DNA from: Cydia pomonella
Lineage: Eukaryota; Arthropoda; Insecta; Lepidoptera; Tortricidae
DNA: 64,000 nucleotides
NCBI RefSeq assembly: GCF_033807575.1
Contig: NC_084717.1
Span: forward strand, 12,339,692 to 12,403,691
Direction of reading: 5' to 3'
Below, one piece after another: positions 45,270-55,316 of the stretch. The notes beneath the pieces are model-generated. The model was not told the DNA's origin, did no database searches, and saw nothing but the letters and a program-made list of their open reading frames with translations. Both the position numbers and the translations under genes were made by a program. The stretch's first letter is position 1. Each line of letters starts with the position of its first letter.

Positions 45270-45465
45270 GGGGCAGCGGCGGGGAGGGGGGGCGGGGGGG
45301 GGGGAGGGCGGGGAGGCGGCGGCGGGGAAGGTGGGGGGGGAGGGGGGGAGGGGGGTTGAGGGGGGAGGGGGAGGGGGGAGAGGGGGGGAGGGGGTGAGGG
45401 GGGGGGTGAGGAGGGGGGTGAGGGGGTTGAGGGGGGGTGAGGGGGGGAGGGGGGGGGAGGGGGAG
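45270..45465 (+). repeat. G-rich low-complexity tract in right inverted repeat
   Basis: Mirror of the left C-rich tract: runs of 4-9 G separated by A or TGA. It is accompanied by a shorter G-rich patch at about 45150-45222. The G-rich strand is the one whose 3' end lies at the element tip. Confidence 0.9.
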
Positions 45466-45508
45466 ATAAATACCTAAAGTGAGCTGGAATCGGCATATCC
45501 TCCCTACT

Positions 45509-45514
45509 TGTGTT
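45509..45514. repeat. Right target-site duplication TGTGTT
   Basis: Exact copy of 30049-30054. The LINE endonuclease reading frame lies on both sides and joins in frame when one copy and the element are left out. Confidence 0.95.
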
Positions 45515-46080
45515 AAACCAAAACAAGTTATAAAATTATTAAATTGTGTAGTTTTTGTGTCGCCGCTATTCAGTAAATTTATATTAAAATCACCTAGTAA
45601 AACTAAGTTATCGTAGCTGCGCATTGAACTAATTGAGTCACTTACAGCATCTAAAAACAGTTGAACATCCATCCAGGGTGGACGGTATGCCGTACCAATT
45701 GCCAGCTTCCTTCCGTTGAGAACAAAAGTGATCCACATCTGCTCCACTAGCTTATGCAACGGGTCAACGGGATGAGGCCAGGTCCGAGCGTTGAGGTGTC
45801 GCTTGATATAAAATCCTACGCCTCCACCTCGCGACCGGTCGCCCTGCGGTCTAGGAATATGCCGGAAATTGTATCCAGGAAGTGTTGGTGCCCGACCTTC
45901 TTCACCCGCCCTTAACCATGATTCGTTGATCGCCAGCACATCAACATCTTGCCGAGCAGTAGCCGCTATAAAATTGTCATGATTTGTTCCAAGAGAACCT
46001 GCATTGTACAAACCAATTCTTAGTGTTTTATTTACGAGTACTATAATAGCGATATATACCAGACCACCCGACAGTTGACA
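45515..46080 (-). CDS. LINE ORF2, 5' part: endonuclease domain start
   Basis: About 188 codons of an AP-like endonuclease: GLYNAGSLG, AINESWL (metal-binding Glu), GTAYRPPW, and LLGDFNINLL (GDFN). It is cut by the Polinton after FGLTQ, between the GDFN and DH motifs, and the remaining part continues in frame at 30048. The frame opens at 46080 after a stop, and I see no ATG early in it; ORF2 may start from a non-ATG codon or by reinitiation. A reading that continues into the Polinton's G-rich tract is an artefact of the junction. Confidence 0.88.
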
Positions 46081-46298
46081 CTACACTGACAGAACTAAGT
46101 ATAATAATAACATTATTAAGAGAACCAGATTGACATATTAATAAGTAGCATAGTCTGCAGATTATAAACGACTTATATATCATATACCAACAAGAATTAT
46201 CTAAAAAGAATAAACATACATTGGAGTGCCATAGTGGAGATACGAAACAAGAAAAAAATAAACTAGTAAAAGCTAAACTACACACGGCCACCCAGACC

Positions 46299-46625
46299 TC
46301 AGACGGAGCTTGCTCCAAAAACACGCACCAAGTCAGCTTCAGAGCGAATGGGGAAAGCCGATTTTCCTTCACCTTGTCGGGCATAAATTCTGCCTCGCCT
46401 TGTCCACGAGAACCTCCACTGCTGCTGCCTACACAGCTCACGAACTTTGTGGAACAACTGGCGGTTCGTGCGTGTCAGGCGCTCATTGACAAAGACGCGA
46501 CGCGGGGGGCCCGGCTGGTTCTCATCGGAGAAGGTGAAATTTCGCCGCACCCGGGCGTGCGTTAATGCGTCCAATAAACAATTATTTAATCCGTTTTTTC
46601 GATTAAAAATAAATGATAGGCAATC
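46299..46625 (-). pseudogene. LINE ORF1 C-terminus (baculovirus FP-like fold)
   Basis: About 108 codons ending VRVFGASSV. The stretch VFVNERLTRTNRQLFHKVRE with WRFSWTRRGRIYARQ matches the C-terminal pattern of insect LINE ORF1 proteins often labelled FP25K-like or Baculo_FP. The N-terminal part is missing, with a stop at about 46628, so the LINE was 5'-truncated when it inserted. ORF1 proteins bind the element's RNA in the family. Confidence 0.75.
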
Positions 46626-46679
46626 TTATGGAGAGTCGAGGAGACTTAACCATCTTATAAAAAAAGTTCTAAAATCTAA

Positions 46680-47060
46680 TCGATGGTAAGAGACCGGACG
46701 GAATGTCACTAATTCCGTGGAAGATGGGACGGGTGCTGGTGTGGGACGCCACATGTGTAGACACTCTAGCCCCGTCTCATCTCCACGGCACAACTGCAAA
46801 ACCCGGCGCGGCGGCAGAGGCGGCCGAAAAATTAAAAAAGATCAAATATAGGGGTCTTGGCCCCGAATACGATTTCGTACCTTTTAGCGTCGAGACCCTT
46901 GGCCCGTGGGGTCCGAATGCATCTACACTATTTAAGGATGTAGCCAAAAAATAGAAGACGCTACCGGTGATCGTAGAGCTGGCAGCTTCCTCGCACAGAG
47001 AATAAGTATTGCGATATAACGAGGAAATGCTGCCAGCATCTACGGCACCATGCCGCAGGG
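46680..47060 (+). pseudogene. Decayed PD-(D/E)XK nuclease-like fragment of a mobile element
   Basis: Reads DGKRPDGMSLIPWK, then VLVWDATCVDTLAPSHLHG and VPFSVETLGPWGPNA. I know this pattern from uncharacterised invertebrate mobile-element proteins; PDG ... WDATC fits a restriction-like PD-(D/E)XK core. The frame shifts in the AAAAAA run at about 46944-46949 (then IEDATGDRRAGSFLAQ), and a CAA-to-TAA change follows before RGNAASIYGTMPQG. Only the C-terminal part is present. It abuts the 5' end of the LINE, which may have inserted into it. Confidence 0.6.
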
Positions 47061-48114
47061 GGATGTTTTTAATTATTTATTTTAAGATTAGTTTTATTTA
47101 GATTTAGATTTTAAGTTTTATATGTATTATATGATAAAATTTAATTATTATTTTTTATCGGCACTTCAATATCACCTAACGATATCTATCGGGACATCAT
47201 TAAGCCATGCAAAAAAAAAATTGTTTTATTTATTTGGCTTACAAAATGCAGTTTTAACATTACAATTTAAAATATTACAATACAGCCTCCATTAATTAAT
47301 GCACGTGGTCGAATATTGTTAATTGCCATTGCTACTAAAAAAAACGTACAATAATAATTAAAAATAATTATTTAACCCGATACCTCAAAGCCTGAACATG
47401 CCAAAAACGATCATTATTTTTGATGTAAGACCACCATATGGCAAGGGATGGATTAGACTCGCTAATCATCATAGTTCGGGCCTACAGTCCCTGTGTCCAT
47501 AATCCCATCGCACTTCTGCAAAACCAATTCAACTCTAAACTCGAGATCCATAGCTACTATAAGTAATTCGGGGTCATATTTAGACTGGCTGATATATACT
47601 ATCGGTGGAACTGCTTGGAATGAAGGTCCTGATGAGTTTTACTAACGGGTTCCCTTGATTGGTTGGAAATTTGAAACTGTTGTTAAAAGGGTTGGGATGG
47701 GTCGGAAAACAGTTTTATGGATAGTTCTACTACGTCGTAGTGTTTCTTAGTAATGGAACTTTACTAAGGAATACATTGATTTTACTTTACGTAACTAAGG
47801 AACGTATTGTAGATAAATATAAATTTTCTACTGCATCAGCTTACATCCGCATATTTCGGGCCAGCTTTTTATTATTTTTATCTAGTTGATTGGCAGAAAA
47901 TGCATAAATATCGCGTTTTGCACAAACAAAATAAAGACAAATACGAGAGCTTTTAAAAACAAATTACAATCAGCTAAGTTGACAAGCTAAATTTTTTTTT
48001 TAATTTATTTGAATCAAAAGAAGATTACAAAAAGCCTTAAACTACTAATCTGCCAAAATGCAGTACAGTTTGTTGGCAGAAAAAAAAAAACTAAATCTAC
48101 CCTCCATCAACTAG
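47061..48114. other. AT-rich stretch, unassigned
   Basis: No gene recognised. The poly-A at 47210-47221 and TTTATTTATTTGGCTTACAA could be the 3' end of a minus-strand retroposon. Confidence 0.45.
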
Positions 48115-50205
48115 TATTGTAAATATTAATAACTATAGCCGCTTTTGCATACGTATGTATATTGAAACCTTGGTATGTTAAAACTTAAACTACAGAGTGG
48201 TTATCACATACTGTTATTGATCACAGGTCATTGTATTATGTAATTCAAGCTAACATTAACATTGTACCTAAATTAAAATAACTGCTAAGTTTAAGCTAGT
48301 TATTGGTTTAGTTTAGTCGCTGTAGAACCCTTGTCAATAAATGATTTTACACATATAAGCGAAACAAGCCTGTCCATAGACCCACCACAGAACATTCCCA
48401 CAGAAATTGTCGTAGTAATCTTAACTTTTTTAAATATACGTTATGCTAATGACGTTTTTAATGTGGAAAGGCTCCACACCGGGTCTGGGATCCATCTGAT
48501 TAGTTACTCTTAGTAATCCTAATCCTTTTCCTTAGTAATATTGTCCACAGAAGTGACATTTTTCTTACATAAAAAAGATCTATATTACTTAGTTAAGTAT
48601 ATATACTTAGTGACTTAGTTAAGATAACATAAGCGAGTCAAGAATTCTGCTCGAACCTGTCCAATAGTGATTTCTTTAGCCTCTTTTTATACACAACTTT
48701 AGACACATCATGACAGGATCTAACTTGATCGGTAACATTATTTAAGATCATGGGCACCAAGTATTTCCTAGTCCGTTTCCCAAAATAGTTACAAGTTTTT
48801 GGAATCAATAGTTTACGATGAGTTAGTTCCTTGGTAACGCTTCTTGTTTGTAGTTTGTGATTTAATGGTTTTTTGAACTCGTCACGTCTATATTGTTCTA
48901 AGGCTATGAGTAGTGAGCATTTTTCATGTACTGGTAATACATTACAAATCGAAAAAAGTCTATCGTAACTGTTTTTACATGACCGTTTTGTTTTTTTGTC
49001 TACTAAGAATTTTAAAAATCTGATCTGAATTGCTTTAATTCTGTCTAGGTACGAGGAGAAAGTCCGACCGTAACTGCTTAGACCGTAAGATAATATGGAA
49101 TCTACAAGTGCGTGATATAATGTATACAATGTGGCCCTGTTTGCTATACTTCGTAGATGATAGAATTTTCCGAGCACAGATCTAAGTTTGTCACATACGT
49201 TATTTACGTGCGCTGACCAAGACATGTGACAGTCTACTGTCAACCCACGGTACTTATAGCTTTCTACAAAGTCGATTTCGTTGCACCTGCAATCCCGCCC
49301 CGCTTTATGTAAACAATCATAATCATGCCCAATCACACTTAGCTGAGCCTTTTCTGTTCTACAATATGGCGAGCGTATATACATGCATTTAGTTTTGCTA
49401 AGGTTTATAATAATGCCATTATCGTGAGCCCACTTAATTACGTTTTCTAAATCCTTCTGAACTTTTTGCATTGCAACCGTTACGTCTTTGTCTGCATACA
49501 ACATGCACGTATCGTCCGCATACATATACATTTTACAGTCACTTACCACATTACATAGACTATTTACGTGCATGATGTAGCCGACAGGACCATAGACCGA
49601 GCCGGTGGGCACGCCGTAGCGCACGGAGGCGCACTCGCTGGCCCGGCCGCACACCACCGTGCGCAGCGCGCGCGCCGCCAGGTAGGCGCGCAGCCACGCC
49701 AGCAGCGGGCCCCGCACGCCACACTCGTGCATAGCCTGCAGGAGCTGAGAGTGGTCGAGGGTGTCAAATGCTTTTTTGAAGTCGATAAACACCGCCACCA
49801 ACTGCTTTTTCTCATTTAGGCACTCGTTTATATAGTCTGTGAACTCTGCAAGTGCAGTGGCGGTGCTCCGGCCACGTCTGAAGCCGTGTTGCGCATCAGA
49901 AATGATGTTGTGTTTTTCCAAAAAATCTGTTATCTGGCGGACTACTATTTTTTCTGTAATCTTATTAATGACAGAAAGAATAGCAATCGGCCTGTAATTG
50001 GTAAAATCTAAATGACACCCTTGTTTAAAAATAGGCCTAATTAGAGCGAGCTTAAGCTCTTCTGGGTAAACACCCCTCGACACGCACATATTAATAAATG
50101 CAGCAATAATTGGACTCAACTGTACCTTAAAACATTTGACATCCTCGACCCTAATACCGTCCGCTCCCGGTGACTTATGACATGATAACCTATCAATAAA
50201 TTAAA
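48115..50205 (-). mobile_element. Second LINE, 5'-truncated (minus strand)
   Basis: Contains a reverse transcriptase frame (48638-50205) and a likely 3' UTR running below 48638. The 5' junction is near 50205, just before KSPGADGI, so the endonuclease is missing. I could not see a tail repeat that fixes the 3' end; the lower bound is approximate. Confidence 0.7.
48638..50205 (-). CDS. Reverse transcriptase of the second LINE, N-terminally truncated
   Basis: About 520 codons without a stop. It begins at HKSPGADGIR, the first RT motif, then NYRPIAILSVINKITEK, HGFRRGRSTATAL, FIDFKKAFDTLDH, YGVPTGSVYGP (Gln and Leu of the usual PQGSVLGP replaced by Thr and Tyr) and YADD (49511-49522), with a long C-terminal thumb ending LDRFEQNS. 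An internal GC-rich patch (about 49600-49720) contrasts with the AT-rich remainder. The family is a non-LTR retrotransposon, but the clade is uncertain. Lacking endonuclease and promoter, this copy is presumably dead, though the frame is well preserved, suggesting a young insertion. Confidence 0.85.
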
Positions 50206-50322
50206 ACCACAATATAAAAACTAGCTTTACCGCAGCTTCGACTGCCTGCTTACTGGTAAGTTTTTCAAATTGTCAATGATTGTCCTTAGTAAAAATACAT
50301 CCATACCTACCTACCTAACTAC

Positions 50323-50998
50323 TTTTTAGGGTTCCGTAGCCAAATGGCATAAAACGGAACCCTTATAGTTTCGCCATGTCCGTCTGTCTGTCTGTCTGTC
50401 TGTCCGAGGCTTTGCTCCGTGGTCGTTAGTGCTAGAAAGCTGAAATTTGGCATGGATATATAATTCAATAAAGCCGACAAAGTCGTACAATAAAATCTAA
50501 AATTATTTTTTTTAGGGTACCTCCCCCTACACGTAAAGTGGGGGTGAATTTTTTTTTCGCTTCAACCCTAGAGTGTGGGGTATCGTTGGAAAGGTCTTTC
50601 AAAACTAATAGGGGTTTTCAAGAAACATTTTTTGATAAAGTGAATATATTCGGAGATAATCGCTCCGAAAGAAAAAAAAATGTCCCCCCCCCCCTCTAAC
50701 TTTTGAACCATAGGTCCAAAAAATATGAAAAAAATCGTGGAAGTAGAGCTTAACAAAGACATTAAATGAAAACTATAGCAGACATGATCAGTTTAGCTGT
50801 TTTTGAGTTATCGCAAAAAGTTTTCCCTTCATAGTAAAAAGACTTACTTTAATTAGGGTACTTACTCGGGTGAAAGGTACCGTTTCATCCCTTGGTTAAC
50901 AATTTACTATACTTTAAGCTCCAGTTTAGCTTATTGTGACGGAAGAGTAACTACGGAACCCTACACTGAGCGTGGCCCGACATGCTCTTGGCCGGTTA
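50323..50998 (-). repeat. (GTCT)n-associated interspersed repeat, inverted partner of 54.7 kb copy
   Basis: TTTTTAGGGTTCCGTAGCC start, GTCTGTCTGTCTGTCTGTCC, poly-C at about 50685, and CTTGGCCGGTTATTTTTTT at the other end. Matches 54711-55316 in inverted orientation. Confidence 0.8.
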
Positions 50999-51749
50999 TT
51001 TTTTTATTTAAAAACTTACTATTTTTAATAAACCCTAAAAATCTAAGATGGGGTAATTTATTAAAAATAAATAATTATACTTACTAATGCTACTACTACA
51101 GATATTAAATTTTAATACCTAAGTGTTTTTATAGTGCATGCGTCAGAGGACTCATATTTCTTTCTTCAATTATATGTTACGTGTGTACCAAAATATGTGA
51201 TAAAATAATACACGTAAATGTAAAATGGTATTTATGTATTTTTGAAATATAAAATTGAAGCTTTATGGAAATAGCGCCTTATTGACAACCGACAATAAGT
51301 ATCCTTTTGGTTGAAAATATCTCATATCACCATGTCTGCTAAAAAACCGCTAACGCTGACAACTATTAAAAAAAATACAATGGTTTGAATTTCTCTGGAC
51401 ATACGATCTACTTGAAATCAGGCAAGCCTGTATAGCACGATAAAAGCACATAATATTTTAGTATAATATGTACTTATACATAATGTGCTAATGTGTTGCG
51501 CTAACGAGGCATCGGCTTTGATAGCGATACTGCTGTCCTTAATTATTCAACGTCGTATAATTAATGATGGAGCATATATTTATTATCTAGCCGTAATGGC
51601 ACACTTTCCTTAGAAAAATTATTACCACTTTATACCTATGCAATAAAAAAAAATGTTCATAAAATGCCCTTTAGGTAAATCCAGATTTTTTTAGAGTCCG
51701 CGAAAAGCTTTTAGATAACATTCGGACACTTAAACAATGTTAATTTAGT

Positions 51750-51835
51750 AGGTATAAATCGTGTCAGTCACTCGTATTCATCATGTTATTAAAGGTTAGA
51801 TTTGACAAATCTGCGCGTCATCATGGATGACACAA
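51750..51835 (-). repeat. Interspersed repeat E, inverted
   Basis: TGTTATTAAAGGTTAGATTT, then GCGCGTCATCATGGATGACA. Confidence 0.6.
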
Positions 51836-52000
51836 ACTATACTAGGTACTTATATGGTTGCACCATACGAAAAGAATTGTCAATATTTTTACACAAGCAA
51901 TTTTTTTTATTTTTAAAAACCAATACTACACGTTTGGTCTCTCAAACGGAGAAAATATAAAAAAAATTGCTAGATACTCGCACTTTCAAATTCGCACTAT

Positions 52001-52387
52001 GTTAACGGCACCAATGATGGGACATTTAAGAGAAAGGAGTATTTTTGATATTTCACTGACCCCTGTAAAATTTCTACCGCTTTACGGTTTAAAAGTTGAA
52101 TATCCAATTCATCCTTTATGTTTTCTATGTATTTAATGAAAGCTACTGCAATTGGTTTTAATATTACTAACCAAATAAAAATGTATTTTTTGTGCTCCAG
52201 TCATGGGATGTTTGACGCCATTCATTTTCAAACTATCAAATATCAATGAAAAATTAAACTTAAGCAGCTCTTTGGCTCTTGTTTATAGTAAAATGTTGCC
52301 AGCGATTAAAAACTGATGGTAAATACTTGTTTTACAGGTTTTGTCTATACCATCCCATTACTGGAGCCTGTTCCATTATAGGGGTGT
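52001..52387 (+). repeat. Interspersed repeat D, copy 1
   Basis: GTTAACGGCACCAATGATGG ... CCTGTTCCATTATAGGGGTG. About 390 bp, shared in the same orientation with 61647-62052. Confidence 0.75.
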
Positions 52388-53816
52388 TTACTATATATAT
52401 ATATATGAAATAAGAACTATTATGATGGGTGGGGTAAACTGTCAATTGCTAACTAACAATATTGATAATCAACAGAGATTGTTAACCAAGTACTACATAC
52501 GCATATTTAATTCAAGTGCTTTGTTCAGGCGTATCCAAGAACTGTGCAGTTTTTTTTTAATTTAACATTTTGATGAAAATATCCTTTCTCATTTTCTGTA
52601 TTAGAGATCCGATTACAGAGTACATATTTTGCTATTTCTACATAAATTTAATTTTCAAATAGTAAAATAGATATACGTACCTATAGTCGAATTTCCTAAC
52701 TCTATTAATAGTGTTTGTTACTGTGGAAATCCAGAAAAACACTATGTTGTTGGATATTATCTTCAGTCTTGTAGCGTACTTTAAAAGACATACGGTCTAT
52801 CTGAGGTGGGGAATTTAAACGCTCGAAGTAGATTTCTTATTTTACTTATATTATATTTTTTTCTTCAACAACGAGTTACAGCAATATCGACTAACTCAGA
52901 TGCTTGCCCTTTTCCGAATGAAATCGCCTGCAAATCTTTATTCCTTCAGCAGGGCGATAGTTCTGAATTCAAATAATCGTTGCCAGTTATCTATCAAGAG
53001 ACTGTGAAGGTCTCCAACCTTCACTTAGATAATTTCTGAACAATTGAGTGATCCATGTTTGCAAAACACGACACAAATGAACAGGACGTGAAAGTATATA
53101 CTTACATAAAACAATATATTACTTATATGTATTGTGTATCCATATCCGTATAACCTACAATGGTAACCGAAACAATCCATCTCAGAATGACTTCCCTCCC
53201 ACAGCTCAATTTATCAAGATGATGTTATTCCGCCATTAAACGCAAACCTTGCCATCAGCAGCACCATACAAACTCAGCCTTTATACAACTATGAAAACCT
53301 AATGACCATACGTCAAGCAAAATACCTACCAAAACAATGGAAGTACGCGACAGAAATTAATACATCATTATGTCAGACCCATGTACTGCCAACCCTCACA
53401 CTTCACACCCATCCCACTCTAACATATAGCTGGGTACATCTTTTGTCCTGCTCGCCAGGGGTGGCAAACTTTGGTATGAGAATGCAAATCTCCCGTGATT
53501 AGGATTTTGTTAATCTTCGCATGAAACTTAAAATTGTGTATGTGGAATTCCTTTGGGTAGTGTTCGTTAATTTGTGTTAGTTACAGTTGGTGTGCCACTT
53601 TGGCTCGAATTTTGACTCTCATAAATTAAGGGAGAGTTATGATATTACGTGAAAATTAATTAAATAAACAAATTAAAAGATAAGGAGTTTCGTTGAAATT
53701 GAATTAAGCGCCAGCGGGCGTATAAAATAATTTAAGAGAAATAACTCGACGGTACCTGCTTACTCGTATTAGCAATATTGACATTGTGACAAAGTGTTAA
53801 AAAATCTGGTCAAAAA

Positions 53817-53958
53817 TGTGACGTTCTCAATCAAAAGGTAGGTACCACATTGTCGCTTGCCACAAGGAGGCTCTGACAGGTTATTCTTATAAAGATACGA
53901 GCAAATTTCGCCCTTATGGTAAGCGAAAATATGGTACCTTTTGCTTGAGAACGTCACA
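53817..53958. mobile_element. MITE, 142 bp
   Basis: TGTGACGTTCTCAATCAAAA at the left and TTTTGCTTGAGAACGTCACA at the right are inverted ends; the interior also pairs (CGCTTGCCA/TGGTAAGCG). Confidence 0.75.
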
Positions 53959-54238
53959 AATAATGATTAACTGTCGTAATAAAGTAAGATGAGGTAGTAT
54001 AATATGTAGATATAATGGTATTCCATTGGTCAAAGTCTATGCAAATATACTCTTATAAAACATATCCGTCAGTAGATAAATGCATTCGCAGAGGGTTAAT
54101 TGTTCCCCCATAAAATAAAAATTCGTGACTTTTCTACTAACAAAATAGATTTTCTAGAGTATCAATATCAAACTTACACTGATTATACTCGCATATTTGC
54201 ATTTACGGGATCGCAATATAATCAGAATATAAATAAAT

Positions 54239-54312
54239 AAATAATTCAAATCCCGGACCATCGGCTTCATAGGCACAGGGTCACAACCCATTAGTCTAGG
54301 CAGACCAGTCGT
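54239..54312 (-). mobile_element. SINE family A, head fragment
   Basis: AATTCAAATCCCGGACCATC, then GGCACAGGGTCACAACCCAT and AGACCAGTCGTCT on the plus strand: the B-box to 5'-end part only. Confidence 0.65.
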
Positions 54313-54484
54313 CTAAAATTAATGAATTGCTTATTTCATATTTACCAATAAAATAAACATACATATATATTATAAAAGTCACAGTCTAAATATGACTTTA
54401 GTTTCAATTAATTTATAATTTTAGTTATGTGGAAGTTTAATGGAATATTATGAAATGACCCACAGTTATTAAGTCATATAAGTC

Positions 54485-54665
54485 ACGGTATGGGTGCCGC
54501 AAGAAGGGCAAGGATCGGGTAGGCCCAGACGGAGATATGGCGGGACGACCTGGACGCATATCTTAACGACTGGCTGGAAATTGTTCTAAATCGAGACGAG
54601 TGGAAATCGAAGGGGGAGGCCTTTGCCCAGCAGTGGGACACCATATAGGCTTATAATATAGTATA
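54485..54665 (+). mobile_element. LINE ORF2 C-terminal fragment
   Basis: In one frame it reads WRDDLDAYLNDWLEIVLNRD then EWKSKGEAFAQQWDTI and a stop (54505-54647). This is the final segment of a lepidopteran LINE ORF2. Only this 3' stub is present. Confidence 0.65.
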
Positions 54666-54710
54666 TACGTCATTCATAAAAACGTGTTTAAATAAATAAA
54701 CAATAAGCTA

Positions 54711-55316
54711 AACTGGAGCTTAAAGTATAGTAAATTGTTAACCAAGGGATGAAACGGTACCTTTCACCCGAGTTAAACAAATAGGCAAATTTGCATAATC
54801 AGTACCTAATTAAAGTAAGTCTTTTTACTATGAAGGGAAAACTTTTTGCGATAACTCAAAAACGAGCTAAACTGATCATGTCCGCTATAGTTTTCATTTA
54901 ATATCTTTCTTAAGCTCTACTTCCACGATTTTTTTCATATTTTTTGGACCTATGGTATGGGACACATATTTTTTTCTTTCGGAGCGATTATCTCCGAATA
55001 TATTCACTTAATCAAAAAATGTTTCTTGAAAACCCGTATTAGTTTTGAAAGACATTTCCAACGATACCCCACACTCTAGGGTTGAAGCGAAAAAAAAATT
55101 TCACCCCCACTTTAGGTGTAGGGGAGGTATCCTAAAAAGAATTATATTTTTAGATTTTATTGTACGACTTTGTCGGCTTTATTGATTTATATATTCATGC
55201 CAAATTTCAGCTTTCTAGCATTAACGACCACGGAGCAAAGCCTCGGACAGACAGACAGACAGACGGACATGGCGAAACTATAAGGGTTCCTAGTTGACTA
55301 CGGAACCCTAAAAAAA
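54711..55316 (+). repeat. (GTCT)n-associated interspersed repeat, inverted partner of 50.3 kb copy
   Basis: Ends GACTACGGAACCCTAAAAAA, with GACAGACAGACAGACGGACA inside. Reverse complement of most of 50323-50945. Confidence 0.8.

Larger units (their letters stand above)
30055..45508. mobile_element. Complete Polinton/Maverick (polintovirus-like) element
   Basis: A 15,454-bp element with inverted termini that start AGTAGGGAGGATATGCCG at the left and match in reverse complement at the right, ending CCCTACT. AG/CT ends, a 6-bp target duplication and a self-synthesising gene set are hallmarks of Polintons. The gene set seen here is protein-primed DNA polymerase B, retroviral-type integrase, A32-like ATPase, adenain-type protease, double jelly-roll major capsid and penton protein, all in unbroken frames. 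Six genes run on the minus strand (31.7-40.0 kb), four on the plus strand (40.1-43.5 kb) and one on the minus strand (43.6-44.5 kb). It sits inside a minus-strand LINE. The presence of capsid genes suggests a virus-like life cycle (inference). Confidence 0.96.
44881..45508 (-). repeat. Right terminal inverted repeat of the Polinton
   Basis: Inverted partner of 30055-30679, with the same order of parts. The G-rich tracts (plus strand, about 45150-45222 and 45270-45465) differ in length and phase from the left arm, as expected for slippage-prone sequence. The tRNA-like foldback is at 44905-45012. Further in, 44792-44821 again matches the left arm at 31565-31595. Confidence 0.93.
27125..46625 (-). 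mobile_element. CR1/Jockey-group LINE interrupted by the Polinton
   Basis: Minus-strand non-LTR retrotransposon. The 5' part (45515-46625) holds an ORF1 C-terminus and the start of ORF2; the 3' part (27125-30048) holds the rest of ORF2 and the 3' UTR. The 3' end is a (ATTCT)n tail, plus-strand TAGAATAGAATAGAATAGAAT at about 27125-27152, as in CR1-like elements. Without the Polinton the element would be about 4 kb, and it is 5'-truncated within ORF1. Confidence 0.88.
50999..53816. other. Non-coding stretch
   Basis: Contains repeats E (51750) and D (52001). Frames at 51858-52136 and 53302-53502 show no domain. Confidence 0.55.

Noticed and set aside
45250..46011. A 253-codon frame joining endonuclease to a proline-rich tail
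   Set aside because: The tail is read-through from the LINE into the Polinton's inverted repeat; the real LINE frame continues at 30048.
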